From Pestalotiopsis fici W106-1 (Eukaryota; Ascomycota; Sordariomycetes; Amphisphaeriales; Sporocadaceae): DNA of 64,000 nucleotides. A program made the position numbers and the translations under genes. Below are positions 1-12,122 of this stretch, piece by piece. The stretch covers positions 5,390,518 to 5,454,517 of the forward strand of contig NW_006917091.1 of assembly GCF_000516985.1 (NCBI RefSeq), written 5' to 3'. The notes below the pieces were generated by a model. The model saw only the letters and a program-made list of their open reading frames with translations. It ran no database searches and was not told where the DNA came from. The first letter of the stretch is position 1; every line of letters starts with the position of its first letter.

Positions 1-2367
1 GGTTTCTTGACTCCCTAAGCTGACTGCAGCCATAGCACCTTTGCGATCCGCCTCTCTGGTAACTAGGCCACGATAGAATGCTGCTCGGATTGCCATCTGT
101 AGTGAAATATGGCCTGCAGCATAAGCGGCTGCAATCTCTCCACTCGAGTGGCCGACGACGATTGCAGGTAAAACACCTACACGTCGCAAGTGGTGGACGA
201 TCGCGATTTGGAGAGCTGTGCACAGTGGCTGGGAGAGCTCTGCCGAGTTGAATTTCTCAATGTCGGCGTGATCAGACAAGACTTCACTCAGGGACCAATG
301 CGGGGGTTTCGGCAAAACCTTCAGCACGGTGTCCATTGCAGAGATGTCTGCACGGAAATCAGACGATGAGAATAATAACTCTCTGCCCATGCCAGCCCAT
401 TGGCTGCCCTGGCCACTAAACACCATCACAACTTTCGGCCCCCAAGGTTGATTAGATGTCTTGAGTAGGTTAGAGATCTTAAGTGTACGGCCTTTCGATT
501 CCACAATGGCAAAAGCACGGTGAGGTAAGTTCTCACGGCGCATGGAACGTGTGTAAGCGATATCGTGGACTTGTGTTGGGTTCTGGCGAATATGAGCAGT
601 ATACAGCTCAATTTGTCGTCGCAAGGAGTGTTCTGTATATGCCGAGAACGGCATGAGAGAGGGCAACTCTGTATCACGAAAACTTGCAGGGTTCGTTTTT
701 GTGGCTAGCGTGTTGTGATTGCCGATGTGAGCTGTGCTTCCGGCCTCGTGCCCACAAACGTGACCATTAGGCATTCCATTCGTGGCTGGGGCATATGAAT
801 CTAGGATTACCTTTCATGCGCATCAATACCACACCACTATTCGCTAATTTCATGCACGCGCAGTGATACTTACATGTGAGTTGGAACCTCCTATTCCAAA
901 GGAATTGACACTGATGCGGTGTTGTTTGCGAGGTGGGAATGGTGTAGGCGCAACAGGTATGAGAAGGCGGTCGGCCCCAGGCACTATCAGAAGGGGATAC
1001 TTGTTAGACTCGCTAAGACCTTATTGAAGCTAATTGCGACGTACTCTTTGGATTTCTAACTTGGAATTTGATGTTAGGCGGTATGATGGCATTTTCAAGG
1101 GCTAACACAGCCTTGATTAGACTGGCCAAGCCAGCAGAACCTTCCGTGTGTCCGATATTTGGTTTGACACTCTGGTAACAGATATTTTGTTAGACGGACC
1201 ATCCAAAAAGTGGAAATTGAGCATGTTACTAACACCAATATAGACACCGTGCTCGCCGAATACATTATCGATCGCTCTCGTCTCGATGGGATCACCCGTT
1301 GCCGTACCGGTCCCGTGACACTGTTTTTTTCCCCTCGGTTCAGTAGATGGATGTTTGGTGAAGCAAATGGACATACCTCTACGAATGCTGTATCGCCTGG
1401 ATCTAGACGCGCTCTCTTATACACCTGGCGAATGAGCGCCTCCTGGGTTCGGGCTTGTGGCTGCATCAAACCCGCCCGGCTGCCGTCGCTGTTACTCCCG
1501 GATGCTCGAATAATGGATCGAATGGGATTACCATCTCGAATGGCATCGCTCAGTCGTTTAATGTAAATCGCTGTGATTCCCTCCGCCCGGGCGAATCCAT
1601 TAGCTCCCGAATCAAAGCTTTTACAGCTCCCGTCGGAAGACAAGGTGCCCTCGGCAGCCATCATTTCGGTCAACACGGGACTTAATTGCAGGCAGCCACC
1701 GCCAACTATAGCACCCTCAATTGTTCCGTTTTGTAGTGCATTACATGCCTCGTGGAGGGCTACCAAGGATGCCGAGCAGGCAGTATTAATTGTCATACTA
1801 AAAAACAAGTTAACAGAGTTCCGTGAAGTTGTCGTTGGCGTTCAAATAAGAAATCAAGGGCAGATATCAAACACACCTGGGGCCTGTCAAGTCGAATTCG
1901 AAAGAGATACGATTTGACAACATGTAATCCTCTACTCCTGTCATTTGATAGTTTGTGGGAAATTGAGGATCTACATTCTGCAATCTGAGCCAAGTCGAGC
2001 CAAATGAGCCTATGTAGCAACCAACTGGCCGCCCTCGATATCGTGTCTCCCCGGCATCCTCAATGCACTCTCTTGTCACTTCTAATAGAAGCCTCTGCTG
2101 CGGATCACACCTTTCAGCTTCTTGGCGCGAAAGGGAGAAGGAGGATGGATCAAAATGGCCAAGGTCCTGATGGAGAAAATAGCCGTTCTGGTCGCGAATG
2201 CTCAACTTGCCACCAAGAGAATCACTGAACCCCTCAGAATTGAAACGAGGTTTGTCGACCAGGCTTTTTGCATCACGACCATTAATGAGAAGTTCCCAGT
2301 AATCATTCGTGTTGCATATACCTCCAGGCAGGCGCAAGCCAATACCACAGATAGCGATGGATTCCAT
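1..2367 (-). CDS. Highly-reducing-type polyketide synthase, 5' part (KS and start of AT)
   Basis: The gene starts at the ATG at 2367 and runs off the left edge, so only the ketosynthase (KS) and the start of the acyltransferase (AT) are present. The KS opens with [10 protein letters not shown] and has all three catalytic elements: TACSAS (Cys), HGTGT (His) and NIGHTEG (His). The KS ends in [13 protein letters not shown]. The AT shows [13 protein letters not shown] and the nucleophile elbow GHSSGE. I read exons 2367-1877, 1797-1377, 1320-1234, 1171 to about 1045, about 1000-874, and 810-1. The joins at 1877/1797, 1377/1320, 1234/1171 and 874/810 are GT-AG and keep phase. The join near 1045-1000 does not close in frame with any canonical intron I could find, so a small lesion or an odd intron is possible. 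The domain style suggests an HR-PKS, but the reducing domains lie outside the window. It is divergent from the A-T-R reductase at 4263. Confidence 0.9.
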
Positions 2368-2489
2368 CACCGGCAAAATTTCGAAGTGTTCACGGTGAAA
2401 TCTCCTAGATCTGAAGAGCCGAGAAGCGATGGAATAACCAGGTGATCGATTGTTTATTGTGAAATCACACCAGAAATACACACAAGTCT

Positions 2490-2534
2490 GTGTGATATAT
2501 ATATACACGTGTGTCTGTGTGTGTGCGCGCGTGT
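2490..2534. repeat. Alternating purine-pyrimidine microsatellite
   Basis: A run of TG, TA and CG dinucleotides about 120 bp upstream of the PKS start codon. It is a simple-sequence tract with Z-DNA-like alternation. No function can be assigned from sequence. Confidence 0.7.
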
Positions 2535-2577
2535 ATTATTGTAGGTCCTTAGTGGGGCATAAGGACCGAAATGTTAT

Positions 2578-2810
2578 TGTTGATCAAGGTGGTGCTTTCC
2601 TATTGGAGTTTAAACTGGTCTGATATGGGTGTCAATTGTGTGATGTATTGATCTATGTTCTGCGACTCTTAGCTTTGACGAGTTGCGCACTTATTTGGGT
2701 GGCCTCCGCTAATCCCCGTGAGGTCCCGTACATCTATCTGAACATCATGGGGTTGATCCGTGTGCTCAAGCACACCCCAGTGTATGGGAACCATAACCCA
2801 CCATCTGACA
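2578..2810 (-). mobile_element. Solo LTR (233 bp) of the copia-like element at 25210
   Basis: This segment is the reverse complement of the LTRs at 25210-25443 and 30534-30767. It starts TGTTGATC and ends TCTGACA, i.e. TGTCAGA...GATCAACA on the minus strand. It is flanked by perfect 5-bp direct repeats, GTTAT at 2573-2577 and 2811-2815. No internal retrotransposon sequence is present, so LTR-LTR recombination probably removed it. Unlike the full-length copy, this LTR keeps its CpA sites and is not visibly RIP-mutated. It sits in the shared upstream region of the PKS and the A-T-R gene. Confidence 0.9.
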
Positions 2811-4262
2811 GTTATGTACGTGCGGCTCAGCTCCTATCTCAGCGAATTTATGACGCACTTTTCCGAAATACCTAAGTTAGTGTATTATGCTATTGCCCAT
2901 AGCACTTGTCCCTCTTGGAGAGTCTCTATGCGGCACACACCGAACCTGAATGATATGATTAGACAGGTACAAAAAGAAGATGTGCGAGTTTCGTGGACTA
3001 CGAGAACATGGCGTCCAATCCCGACTCACAACGGTACCGAGGTGCATCATGAGTTCAGTCTCATGCTTACAACTTCCGTGTCTCTTCAAACCTCATGGTC
3101 TTACGACTTTGACAATTTCATGATGCTATGAGGGATGCTGAACCGGTCCAGAATATGGCATTACTTTTCGTCATGGATATGCTTGGATGCCTGTAAACCT
3201 GACCTCCAATCAAGACATTCAATTGGGGAGAGGGAAAGATAGGCGAAAAGCCTCCAGCCACTGACAGAGAGGTACATACTCGGTACCTGCTGCGTAAGCC
3301 TACACTAGAGCATGCTGGTATCGTTGTCCACCTATGATCCGCCCCCAGCTCCCGCCCCCGCCCCCCACAAGGCAAGCATCGTTTATGTTGGTCCGAAAAA
3401 GGAGAGAAGTGCGAATGCAGTAATGAACAGTTGAACTGGGGCTACGCATATGCGGTACTACGTGTTAGGGGTCCTGAACAGGGCCAAAATGAACATAAAG
3501 CATCAGCTACCTAGCCTAGATGCCTCTAGTGGGGCTGGCGGCTACTAAACAGCCGACCAAAGCCGACCTAGGCCTTCAAGATACCCCGAGCCTTGTGCCT
3601 GGTGCTTGGGAAGTGTACCTCTCCGTTTAGTCGCTTAACGCGCCAGATACACAGTACGCAAGTACCAGAAATAAAAAAAGAAAGTTGTTGCGTTTACTCA
3701 CATGTGTCACATCTTGGTCAGAACCTGTCCACTTATTCTACCTGGTGCATTCTCTGTGCACGTTGCAACCGTACGCCTGCACACCTTTCCACTTGGCCCA
3801 CACCATGCAAGGACTCTCTCATTCACCAAGTACCGCTCAGCCTGCCGCGGAGTGTCTAAAAAGGGATGATGGTATCTGTGCCACTGTCCTACATGGTGGC
3901 ACAAGTATCTCCCAAAAGCATCAGGCTCAGCCGTATCTACGTAGTCTCGAGTCCGGTGGAGGTTTACTATGTACGTACCAGTGCAGCCCCTCTCATCTGG
4001 AACAGAAAACAACCCGGAACGCGGACGCCCACATATAGTGATACAGCCAGGACTTGACAGGGTCAACGCATCTCTTCTTGGCTCTGAGTTTCACAAGGAC
4101 TTGGAATCGTATAACAACACACTGACTACCGAGACGATCTGTCGCACGTGTTATTCAGTTCTTGTCCACACTCTCCAGCTTCCCTTACCGATTGAGTCAA
4201 AGGTCTTGTTGATCTCTCGTTCCAAATTTCAAAACACTGAAGATTCCGGGATTCCCGTAAAC

Positions 4263-7200
4263 ATGGCTCAAAAAGCAACAGCTTACGGACGCCGGCTCGT
4301 TCCTCAAGTCCTGGACGAATTGGCTGAGACGGATCCCAAGAGAGTCTACGCTGCCATACCCAAATCGGCTGATGTCAAGGACGGGTTTCAAGATGTGACT
4401 GTGGCAGATCTTTCGCGCTGCGTCGATTTCATGGCCAGTTGGCTTGACGAAAAGTTCGGCCGAAGTGAGAGCTTTGAGACCATTACATACATTGGACTCT
4501 CTGATCTTCGCGGCCCGACAACTCTACTTGGCTCCATCAAAGTTGGATACAAGGTAGGCAAAAAACCCACCAAAGACCAAAAAAAAAAGAAAGAAAAAAG
4601 AAATTGTCAATGGCGTTTGCTGATGATGACAGCTCCTGGTTCCTTCACCGAGAAACCCGCCTTCGGTTACCTTGCATCTGATGGAGCGCACTGGCAGCAC
4701 CAAAGTGTTGTATGCTGCAGAGCTTGCTCCCTTGATCAAGCCCCTCCAGGATCTGGCACCGTCATTCGTTTTTGATGCTGTGCCTTCATTCCAAACCATG
4801 CTCGATAGTCATCCAGCTAGATATCCCTACGAAAAGAGCTTTGAGCAAGCTAGAGATGAGCCGATTGTGGTCTTGCATTCTTCTGGATCAACTGGTAGGA
4901 CTGCTGTCTACTGGTCAATCGATTGCGACTGACAACTTTCAGGGTTGCCCAAGCCAATCACCATCACCCATGGTTCTATCGGCGCCCATGACAATGATCA
5001 TAACCTCCCAGTTCCAGATGGACGAGAGAGATCAGACTCAACAGTGTTCACTCTCGATGGAGATGATCGGCGCCTATATGTCATATTGCCATTTTTCCAT
5101 GTACGTTTTGTTGTGCTATTCTCACAATAGAGACCAATGCTAACAATGAACAGCTCGGAGGCTTCGTCTTCTTTATGGGTACGTTCGATGACGAACTTGC
5201 ATCTTTTCTTGTTGTGACTAATAATGTTAGATCATGCCCTCCTCAACAACTTGACGCTTGTGCTCGGACCAGCGCATGTGGCTCCGGATGCAGGGCTGCT
5301 CACGCAGATTGCGCAACAACAGAAGCTCAGAGGAATCATGGTTGTGCCTGCTATTCTGGAACAGCTCTTGCATGATCCGAAAGGCCTTGACTTGCTGAAG
5401 AGCTTCGAGTTCGTGGCCTGTGCTGGAGCTCCACTGCCGGGCCCAGTCGGTGATCAGGTTGCCATAGCTGTCAAGATGTTCATCTTCATCGGATCCACCG
5501 AGACCTTCCCTCTCCCTGAGCTAAAGAAGGGTCCCGAGGATTGGCAGTACCATGAATTCAACCCAAACCTCAAGCACGAAATGCGACCCTACGGTGACGA
5601 CACGTTTGAATTAGTCATTCTTGCCGATGAGACCACAAAGGATTCGTGCCCTGTCTACCACAATATTCCCGGCGAAAGTCCTTTCTTCACAAAAGATCTA
5701 TTTACACGGCATCCGACGAAGCCAGATCTATTCAAGTATTACGGTCGTCGGGACGACATTTTGGTATTCGCCAATGGAGAGAAAGTCAATCCGATTCCCT
5801 TGGAGCAGCATGTTCAAGGAGACCGTCTGCTCAAAGGGGTTCTCCTCGTTGGCAATAAACGTACTCAGTCAGCTCTTCTTGTAGAGCCTCGTGATGCCCT
5901 AGATGAAGCTGGGCGCAAGAAGTTGATTGAATCACTTCGTCCGCGTATCGAAGAAGCCAACAAGCTCGTCCCCGGTCAGGGCCGTGTTGGTAAAGGCATG
6001 GTTTTCTGTGCCGTATCCGATAAGCCGTTTGCCAGGACTGGCAAAGGAACCATCGTCCGCAAATTGACTGAGACTGCTTACGAGCAGGAGATCGAGCATT
6101 TGTATTCTACCTCGTCGCTCGAGCAGAACTTCGTCTCGGTGGATTTGAGTGGAACAAACGTGACAAAGACTGTCTACGAAAGATACAAAATCATTGGCTT
6201 CTTGCGACAAATCTTTGCGTCTTCCTTTGCTGCAGCATTGTCTTTCGGGGAAGATGAGGATTTCTTCGCCCACGGGCTCGATTCCATACAGACACTTGAG
6301 ATCACGGGCAACCTAAAGCACAACCTGGCGAAGCTGACTTCCTCCTCCATCGATTGGATATCACCGCGCACAATCTTTCAAAACTCAACACTTGTAGCTC
6401 TCTCGGATGTACTGTTAGACTTTCTGAACAACGGTACCGTCCCCGAGACCAACTCAGAGACCGCCCGCGCGCTAGCTGTGAGCGAGACAGTGGCACGACA
6501 TGTGGAGAAGCTTCCTCAAAGACCAACATCTGCCATTGATCCCAAGACTGTGCAAGGCTCAAGTGTGGCCATAATCGGCTCAACTGGTTATGTAGGCTCG
6601 TATCTTCTGTCGACCTTGATGAAGAACCCCGAGGTATCTCGAGTTTACTGCCTCAACCGAAACGATGATGCACAAGTAAGACAGGAGAAGTCCCTGAGCG
6701 GGTTCGGTCTTGACTATGAGGCACTTTCGAGCAAGGTTACTTTTCTTAAGGTCGAGCTTGGTGCACCGCGCCTCGGCCTTGGTCAAGACCAATGGGAGCT
6801 GATTGCAAACACCATCGATTCCATTGTTTACAACTCCTGGCGTCTTGATTTTGAGATCGGAATTCGCTCCTTCGAGCCATTCTTGCAAGCCACGAGAGAT
6901 CTGGTCGAGTTGTCTACTTCTAGTAACAACAGGATCAGAATCATCTTCGTCAGCTCAACGTCTTCTGTAGAAAACATGGCCCTCACATCCGTAGTTCCTG
7001 AAAAGCCAGTAGCGGACCCCCTAGCTGCAATGAACACGGGCTACGGCCAGTCTAAATTGGCTGCCGAACAGATACTGGTCGCAGCCAATCGCAAGACTGG
7101 CACTCCCGTATCTGTCGTTCGCATTGGGCAGGTTGGCGGCTCATCCAAACCTGATGCCACAACCTGGGCCGATCAGCCCTGGATATCCGCCATTGTTCAG

Positions 7201-7629
7201 ACTTCGAAGACACTTGGGTGCTTTCCCAGCCCCGTAGCACCAATAGATTGGGTACCGGTCGATATTGTCGCCACAATCTTGCAGTCCATCGCCCTCCGCG
7301 CCGCTGTGGACGAGCCACAAGTCTACAATATTGCCTCTGAGCCGCAATCCTGGAGCTTGCTGGTTGACTTAATTCGCCACTCTACAGACGTCAAGGAAGT
7401 TGTACCGCTGCCGGAATGGGTTGATAGGCTCCGAAAGATCTCCAACTCCGGCAGTCCTGACGTGACACGATTGCCTGCTCTTCGGCTGTTGGGATTCTAC
7501 GAGCTACTTGGTAGTGGCACAGATTCTCTTCAACTTGCCACTGAACACACCCAAGCGGTCTCCGGGGTGGAGCTCAAATCTCTGGAGAAAGAATTGCTAG
7601 AATCCTGGTTAAAGTCTTGGGGGGTCTGA
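4263..7629 (+). CDS. NRPS-like A-T-R enzyme (carboxylic acid reductase type)
   Basis: The predicted enzyme adenylates a carboxylic acid, loads it on a phosphopantetheine arm and releases it reductively as aldehyde or alcohol. Exons 4263-4553, 4633-4894, 4943-5100, 5154-5178 and 5231-7629 join at GT-AG sites and total 3135 nt (1044 aa), the usual size for fungal A-T-R proteins. The adenylation domain has the P-loop-like SSGSTGLPKP (about residue 180) and YYGRRDD later. The carrier domain has HGLDSIQ with the attachment Ser near residue 597. The C-terminal NAD(P)-binding reductase domain has GSTGYVG (about 694) and the catalytic YGQSK (Tyr about 850, Lys about 854). All key residues are present, so the gene looks intact. 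The ATG at 4263 was chosen because homologous-looking sequence starts right after it. It may act with the divergent PKS, but the substrate cannot be told from sequence. Confidence 0.92.
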
Positions 7630-9784
7630 TACCGCTAACTTCGTATGAAGACATGCCTACCGGGTCTTAGGTACATCAGATTGTATGTAGCGTTATAGTC
7701 TACTCTTTAGGCACAACAGATCGTCATCGTCGTAATTGATTTTATCCAACACTTTTACTACATGTATGATGCAGCCTCACTTTGTTAGTCCCAACATATA
7801 CGCTGACGTACCGAGAGGTGATCTGCATGTGATCTTTCATCGGCTACGTGACCCGGCATTATATTTGCTAGAAATGGGCATATCTCTCAGAAATAGGTAT
7901 GCATGTGCGGAGTTGGTGTGATGAAATCGAACGACAGAGGTCAGATCCGAAAATGACATGTTCCCCGAGCCCTATGCTGTAGCCCCTCACACCGGATGCG
8001 AGCGCTTTCTTCAAAATGACTAGATCAGCGTAAGTAAGTAATCTGCAATCGTTACGGATCCTATGTACGGCCCGTGCCGGCAGCTCTTGGCTGTAGCGTA
8101 CCGAACACTCGCCAGCGCAATCCGGCCTTGGTTCCCAAATAGCTACAATGCAAGGTAGGCATCCTTGTAATCGCGCAAAACGGTGCCAAAAACATACCTA
8201 CCTACCGCCGTGGCCCCCACAACAAGCTAATTACCTAGGTAATTTCGAATGCATCATCAACACATTGCTTTTTGCGTTTGGCGCACCCACAATGCAAAGT
8301 ACCTTCCCCCCCCCCGGCGGGCATGGAGGATCTTTTGCCATACCAGCAAAACCAGCTGCTACATTAACCAGAACCTTTACAGCATTCCAGGATAGGAATA
8401 CGGGCCGGTGTCTACTTGCACATAGCACAGAATAAGGAAGAGCACAAGGTAAATCGCGCCGGATCCAAGACTAGGGCGCGTACCGAACTCTGCAAACCAA
8501 CATCTATAATGCATACCTAAGAAGGTGCATACACACAACCGACCCGCACACATTAGCAGCCCTCGGCGCTTGAGATCGTATCTCGATTGGTGCAAGAAGT
8601 GGAACGCGGTGCTTAATCCTTGGAGACCGTTGGTCGCCGTTCAAGTAATACTCGACAGCTCTTGACAGAAGTACCTCCAAAGTATCGCATCGTTATGTCT
8701 GATTGTGGTCTGCAACGAAACTGCCGCCGCCCCCAACTACCTAACGACCCATCGTCGTGCAAGGTTACCCACGTACGTACTAAGCTTTCAGTCGTTCTCG
8801 GCTGCATACGATCCGTACAGAGTGGACAGCCGGGCGGGCCGAGCAAGCCGGGATCCTTCCGTACGCCAGTTGCATGCTTAGTGCTTACTTCATATGCTTC
8901 AAGGTTACAGTCATGGATCAACTTGCAGCCACTAGGCCGTTGGATCCCATCGACACACGCAATTTGCCAATCTGCATCCTGATCTGTGACCCTTGAGGCC
9001 AACATCTTTGCTGCCACCGCCAAGTTGTTGACGGTATTAGTTGTCCCGTAGACCAACTGCAGCCATAACGAATGTATCAGATTCGTCATACTGGTAATGT
9101 GACTTACGACCGGCAACAAAAGTCCGCCTAGATAACCAAATATGACTGGGGGCTATCATTTTGCTTTTTTCAATTTGTCACGCGTAAGGCTGAGACAGCC
9201 GAAAGTTCATTGCTTCCGGTCGGCATGTTCAAGCTACACAACAAGGATGCAAGCCCTGCCAAAGCTGCTTTCAGGCATGCATATCCAACCAAGTTACTAT
9301 GACACGGCAAGGATCGGGATCCATGCATTTGGGATTTGCCTCACAACGCTGCCTACCTATTTCATAATCCAATATAACCTCCTGCATTCCTGTGTAACTG
9401 CATATCTTGCTTCATTGGTGCGTTTTACTGCGCTATTAAATTGCTGACCGGTTTACAATGTCCGCATTTGCATGAGGCTGGGCCGCCTGTGCCTCTGCAG
9501 ATATATCCGTCCTGCCTGCCCCCTTTGCCCCTCCAACGATGCACCTGCTCATTTCCGGGGCCATGGGATGTTCGATCTTGGTGAGCACACCTCTCACGTC
9601 TCACCACTCGTTCCTTCCCACCATCGATGTTTCTTATATTGTAGTTTCTCTGGTTCGTCGCACAACGTCCTCTTCAATAGTGCTCAAGTCCTTTAATCGT
9701 CTAGGACGCGGGGGCGTATCGTAACCCTCTCACATTACCTTGACAATACGGTATCATTCTACGAGATTTCGTGAGGCATTCAGT
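7630..9784. other. Intergenic region, no gene recognised
   Basis: About 2.15 kb with only short open frames on both strands and no recognisable motif. A C-rich run (about 8306-8316) is the only notable low-complexity feature. The 168-codon minus-strand frame at 8613-9119 was considered and rejected as non-coding. Confidence 0.5.
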
Positions 9785-11293
9785 ATGGACTTCGACAATA
9801 CACCTGCCATGGAGGCGCCTCCGGGTTTTGAGTCCAACCTCGTGAACCCGGATTCGCGCGCAACCACTCGAGTCGTAGTATCCTCCGTCGCATTAGCGAT
9901 TGTTGCAATATTTGTTCCGATACGTGTATTCGTTCGATACAAGATAGGATACTTCAACTCAGAAGATTGTGAGTTTATCTTGGACTTTTAGGTTAATTAA
10001 AACTGACTTTCCAAAGGGGTTCTTCTGTTTGCCACTGTACGCCAAACGCACTCTGATTTGGCTTGCAAAGTGTATCCTTGTCCTAACAACAGTGTACAGG
10101 CAGCATTCATAGTACTGGAATCAATGTTAATGATTGTTTCCTTGTATGGTGGTGACGGTACGCATCTGGTAAGCGACCACGCTACCCAGCCGGCTTTGTT
10201 TGGTTTTAGCCTGTGGAGCATGAGCTTGACCAGCCATGATAGCCTGGCAGAGAAAAAAAGAGAAAAAAAGCATGGTACTGATAGTTTATTCTGCAGTGGG
10301 ATATTTCATTGTCGCGTCTCTTCGACACGCTCTACGTAAGCTTATCAATCTTTACCCAAACTATTTGTTTTGACATAGAGCTAAAAATACGGTGACTTCA
10401 GTACGAAAATATCGCCGAGATCATGTATTGCACGACCATGTTTCCGATCAAATATGTCATGTTGCACCAGGTCAAGTCGATATTCTTCGCGCATGATCGT
10501 AGAAGTCCATTTCACCGGATCATCGTCGTTCTGATCTGGGCCAACCTTTTGCTCTATGTCGCCTTGGGATTGGCTTTCATCTTTGGTTGTACCCCACGCG
10601 AGAAGATATGGCACCCTATGATTGAGGGTCGCTGTATTTCAGTGGTCACCTGCATGTCTGCAGGCGGTGCGCTTAATATCGCTTCCGATGCCTCGGTTCT
10701 GATCATACCTTTGTTCGGCATCTCCAAGCTTCAATTGCCATTGAAGAAAAAGCTTTTGGCTAGCTCCGTGTTCGCGATTGGTGTCTTGTTAGTCAATAAA
10801 GGATCCTCACCTCAATTGAGCACTACTAACAAACCTGTTTAGTGCCACCGCCGCAGCCATTGTTCGATTTTACTACGGTCTTCAGCTACTGACGACCGAA
10901 GACACGACCTGGGTTTTTATGGACATTGGGAATTGGACGTAAGTGCTCGTATAGATGCGTCATATCTGTTTGCGCGCATGGTCTCGTCAGACTGGCTAAC
11001 CAAGCTCTGACAGAACCATCGAGTTCATGATGGGCTTCATCGTCGCTGGTGCCCCATACGTCCCTCGTCTATTGGAGAATCGCTTCAGCCAAAAGAGCCC
11101 GTCACAAGTGACGCCTGCCATTGTCAAGACGACATTCTACAGCTCAAAGGTGATGAATCGAACAGATGGACAGGATGCCGGCTGGTCGGCCCTTCGGGAG
11201 CAGGACGACATGCCGTTCGATGGGACAACACAAGCCTATAGTATGAGCAATAAATCGAGCAATCGATCGAGTGATCGATCCGAATTAGTATAA
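9785..11293 (+). CDS. Fungal rhodopsin-domain integral membrane protein (PTH11/SAT4-like)
   Basis: Polytopic membrane protein of the fungal rhodopsin-domain family, of about 357 aa. Exons read as 9785-9968, 10017-10037, 10100-10168, 10297-10335, 10402-10787, 10843-10938 and 11014-11293. Family landmarks are a TM segment with VPIRVFVRY, GDGTHLWD before the third exon group, a long TM with VLIWANLLLY, the Cys-containing loop FGCTPREKIWHP, NIASDASVLIIP, and IVRFYYG near the end, followed by a hydrophilic tail with Ser/Asn/Arg repeats. A lariat branch site (ACTAAC) is visible in the intron at 10788-10842. The second exon is one nucleotide out of frame: a run of four G at 10016-10019 gives a total of 1075 nt, while three G would restore DWFLLFAT. 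The gene may carry a natural or sequencing frameshift there. Members of this family often sit near metabolite clusters, but their role is mostly unknown. Confidence 0.8.
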
Positions 11294-12122
11294 GAAAGAT
11301 GAGATGGACGAGTTTTTATCAGCGGCTCCAATCTGTGCTTGGAGGAGTATTCATTTCTATTATCTTTGTTATCCTGTCCGTCAATCGTTGTCAAGAACGC
11401 GTAGATGGATGCCTGCCAAGAGTGGTTGATCGTCTTCTCTGTGGTTACTCAGGTGAACCTTTGCCTGCTTTGTAGGACAGTTAGTCAAACTGCCCAGTTT
11501 AGTGAGCGATTCGGCAGTGTTGGGGGTTTCCCATCTGTTTGCATCTCCTTTCATCGGCTAGTTGCCATTGCGCACCCTCAACACTAGTCGTAAGAATACA
11601 GGATTCAAAAAGCCTTGCGGTGAAAAGCGTCTGAGATTTTTATCTAGAAGGGATCAATACAAGAGTGTGTTCAGAGGGCAAAGTAATAGAAACATGTAAT
11701 ACCCGGAGATTCGTTCGTGGTCACCGATCTAACCACCGATACAGCAGAAATTCTTTGTGCTGTATGTTTCTGTTTTCGTCTTTTTAGTCCGTGCTGTCTC
11801 CCTCCTACCCATTCGTCATCACTTTCCCAATTGCTGCTGCGTGCCACCACGAGGTCTCAGATCTGCCTGGTAAAACAACCCTGAGCGCTCGTCGCGGAAA
11901 ACTAGACCAGGTCACAAAGCGCCTACCCAGGGATAGTAGTATTTGTTCTCAGCGCAGGCGGTGACCAAATCTCTCTCAACATTCTCCTGTCGGGCAGAAA
12001 TGGAAGAAATTGCGACCGCGCTTTAGTGGGTGCGCATAACCAAGGCTGTGGCTCCGGGAGTCAATATGACGCTCCAGATGCACTAGAGTAGTGTATTCGA
12101 GGTCAATGTTTGAAATGTTTGT
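11294..12122. other. Intergenic region, nothing recognised
   Basis: About 0.8 kb between the membrane-protein gene and the HeLo pseudogene. A further stretch of the HeLo gene could once have lain here, because that domain usually continues past the point where the frame stops at 12123. I could not find a convincing continuation. Confidence 0.4.

Larger units (their letters stand above)
2368..4262. promoter_or_regulatory. Divergent intergenic region between PKS and NRPS-like gene
   Basis: This 1.9 kb stretch separates two start codons that point away from each other, so it must hold both promoters. It contains an alternating GT/AT tract and a solo LTR, listed separately. The rest (about 2811-4262) shows no convincing coding sequence. 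Open frames on both strands here lack any recognisable motif. No specific factor-binding site was identified. Confidence 0.5.

Noticed and set aside
3118..4066. Several overlapping open frames of 85-123 codons
   Set aside because: They overlap on both strands, have biased composition and no family motif. The region reads as the upstream sequence of the A-T-R gene.
8613..9119. 168-codon minus-strand open frame
   Set aside because: No recognisable motif, overlaps a 120-codon frame on the other strand, and lies in an otherwise empty intergenic region.
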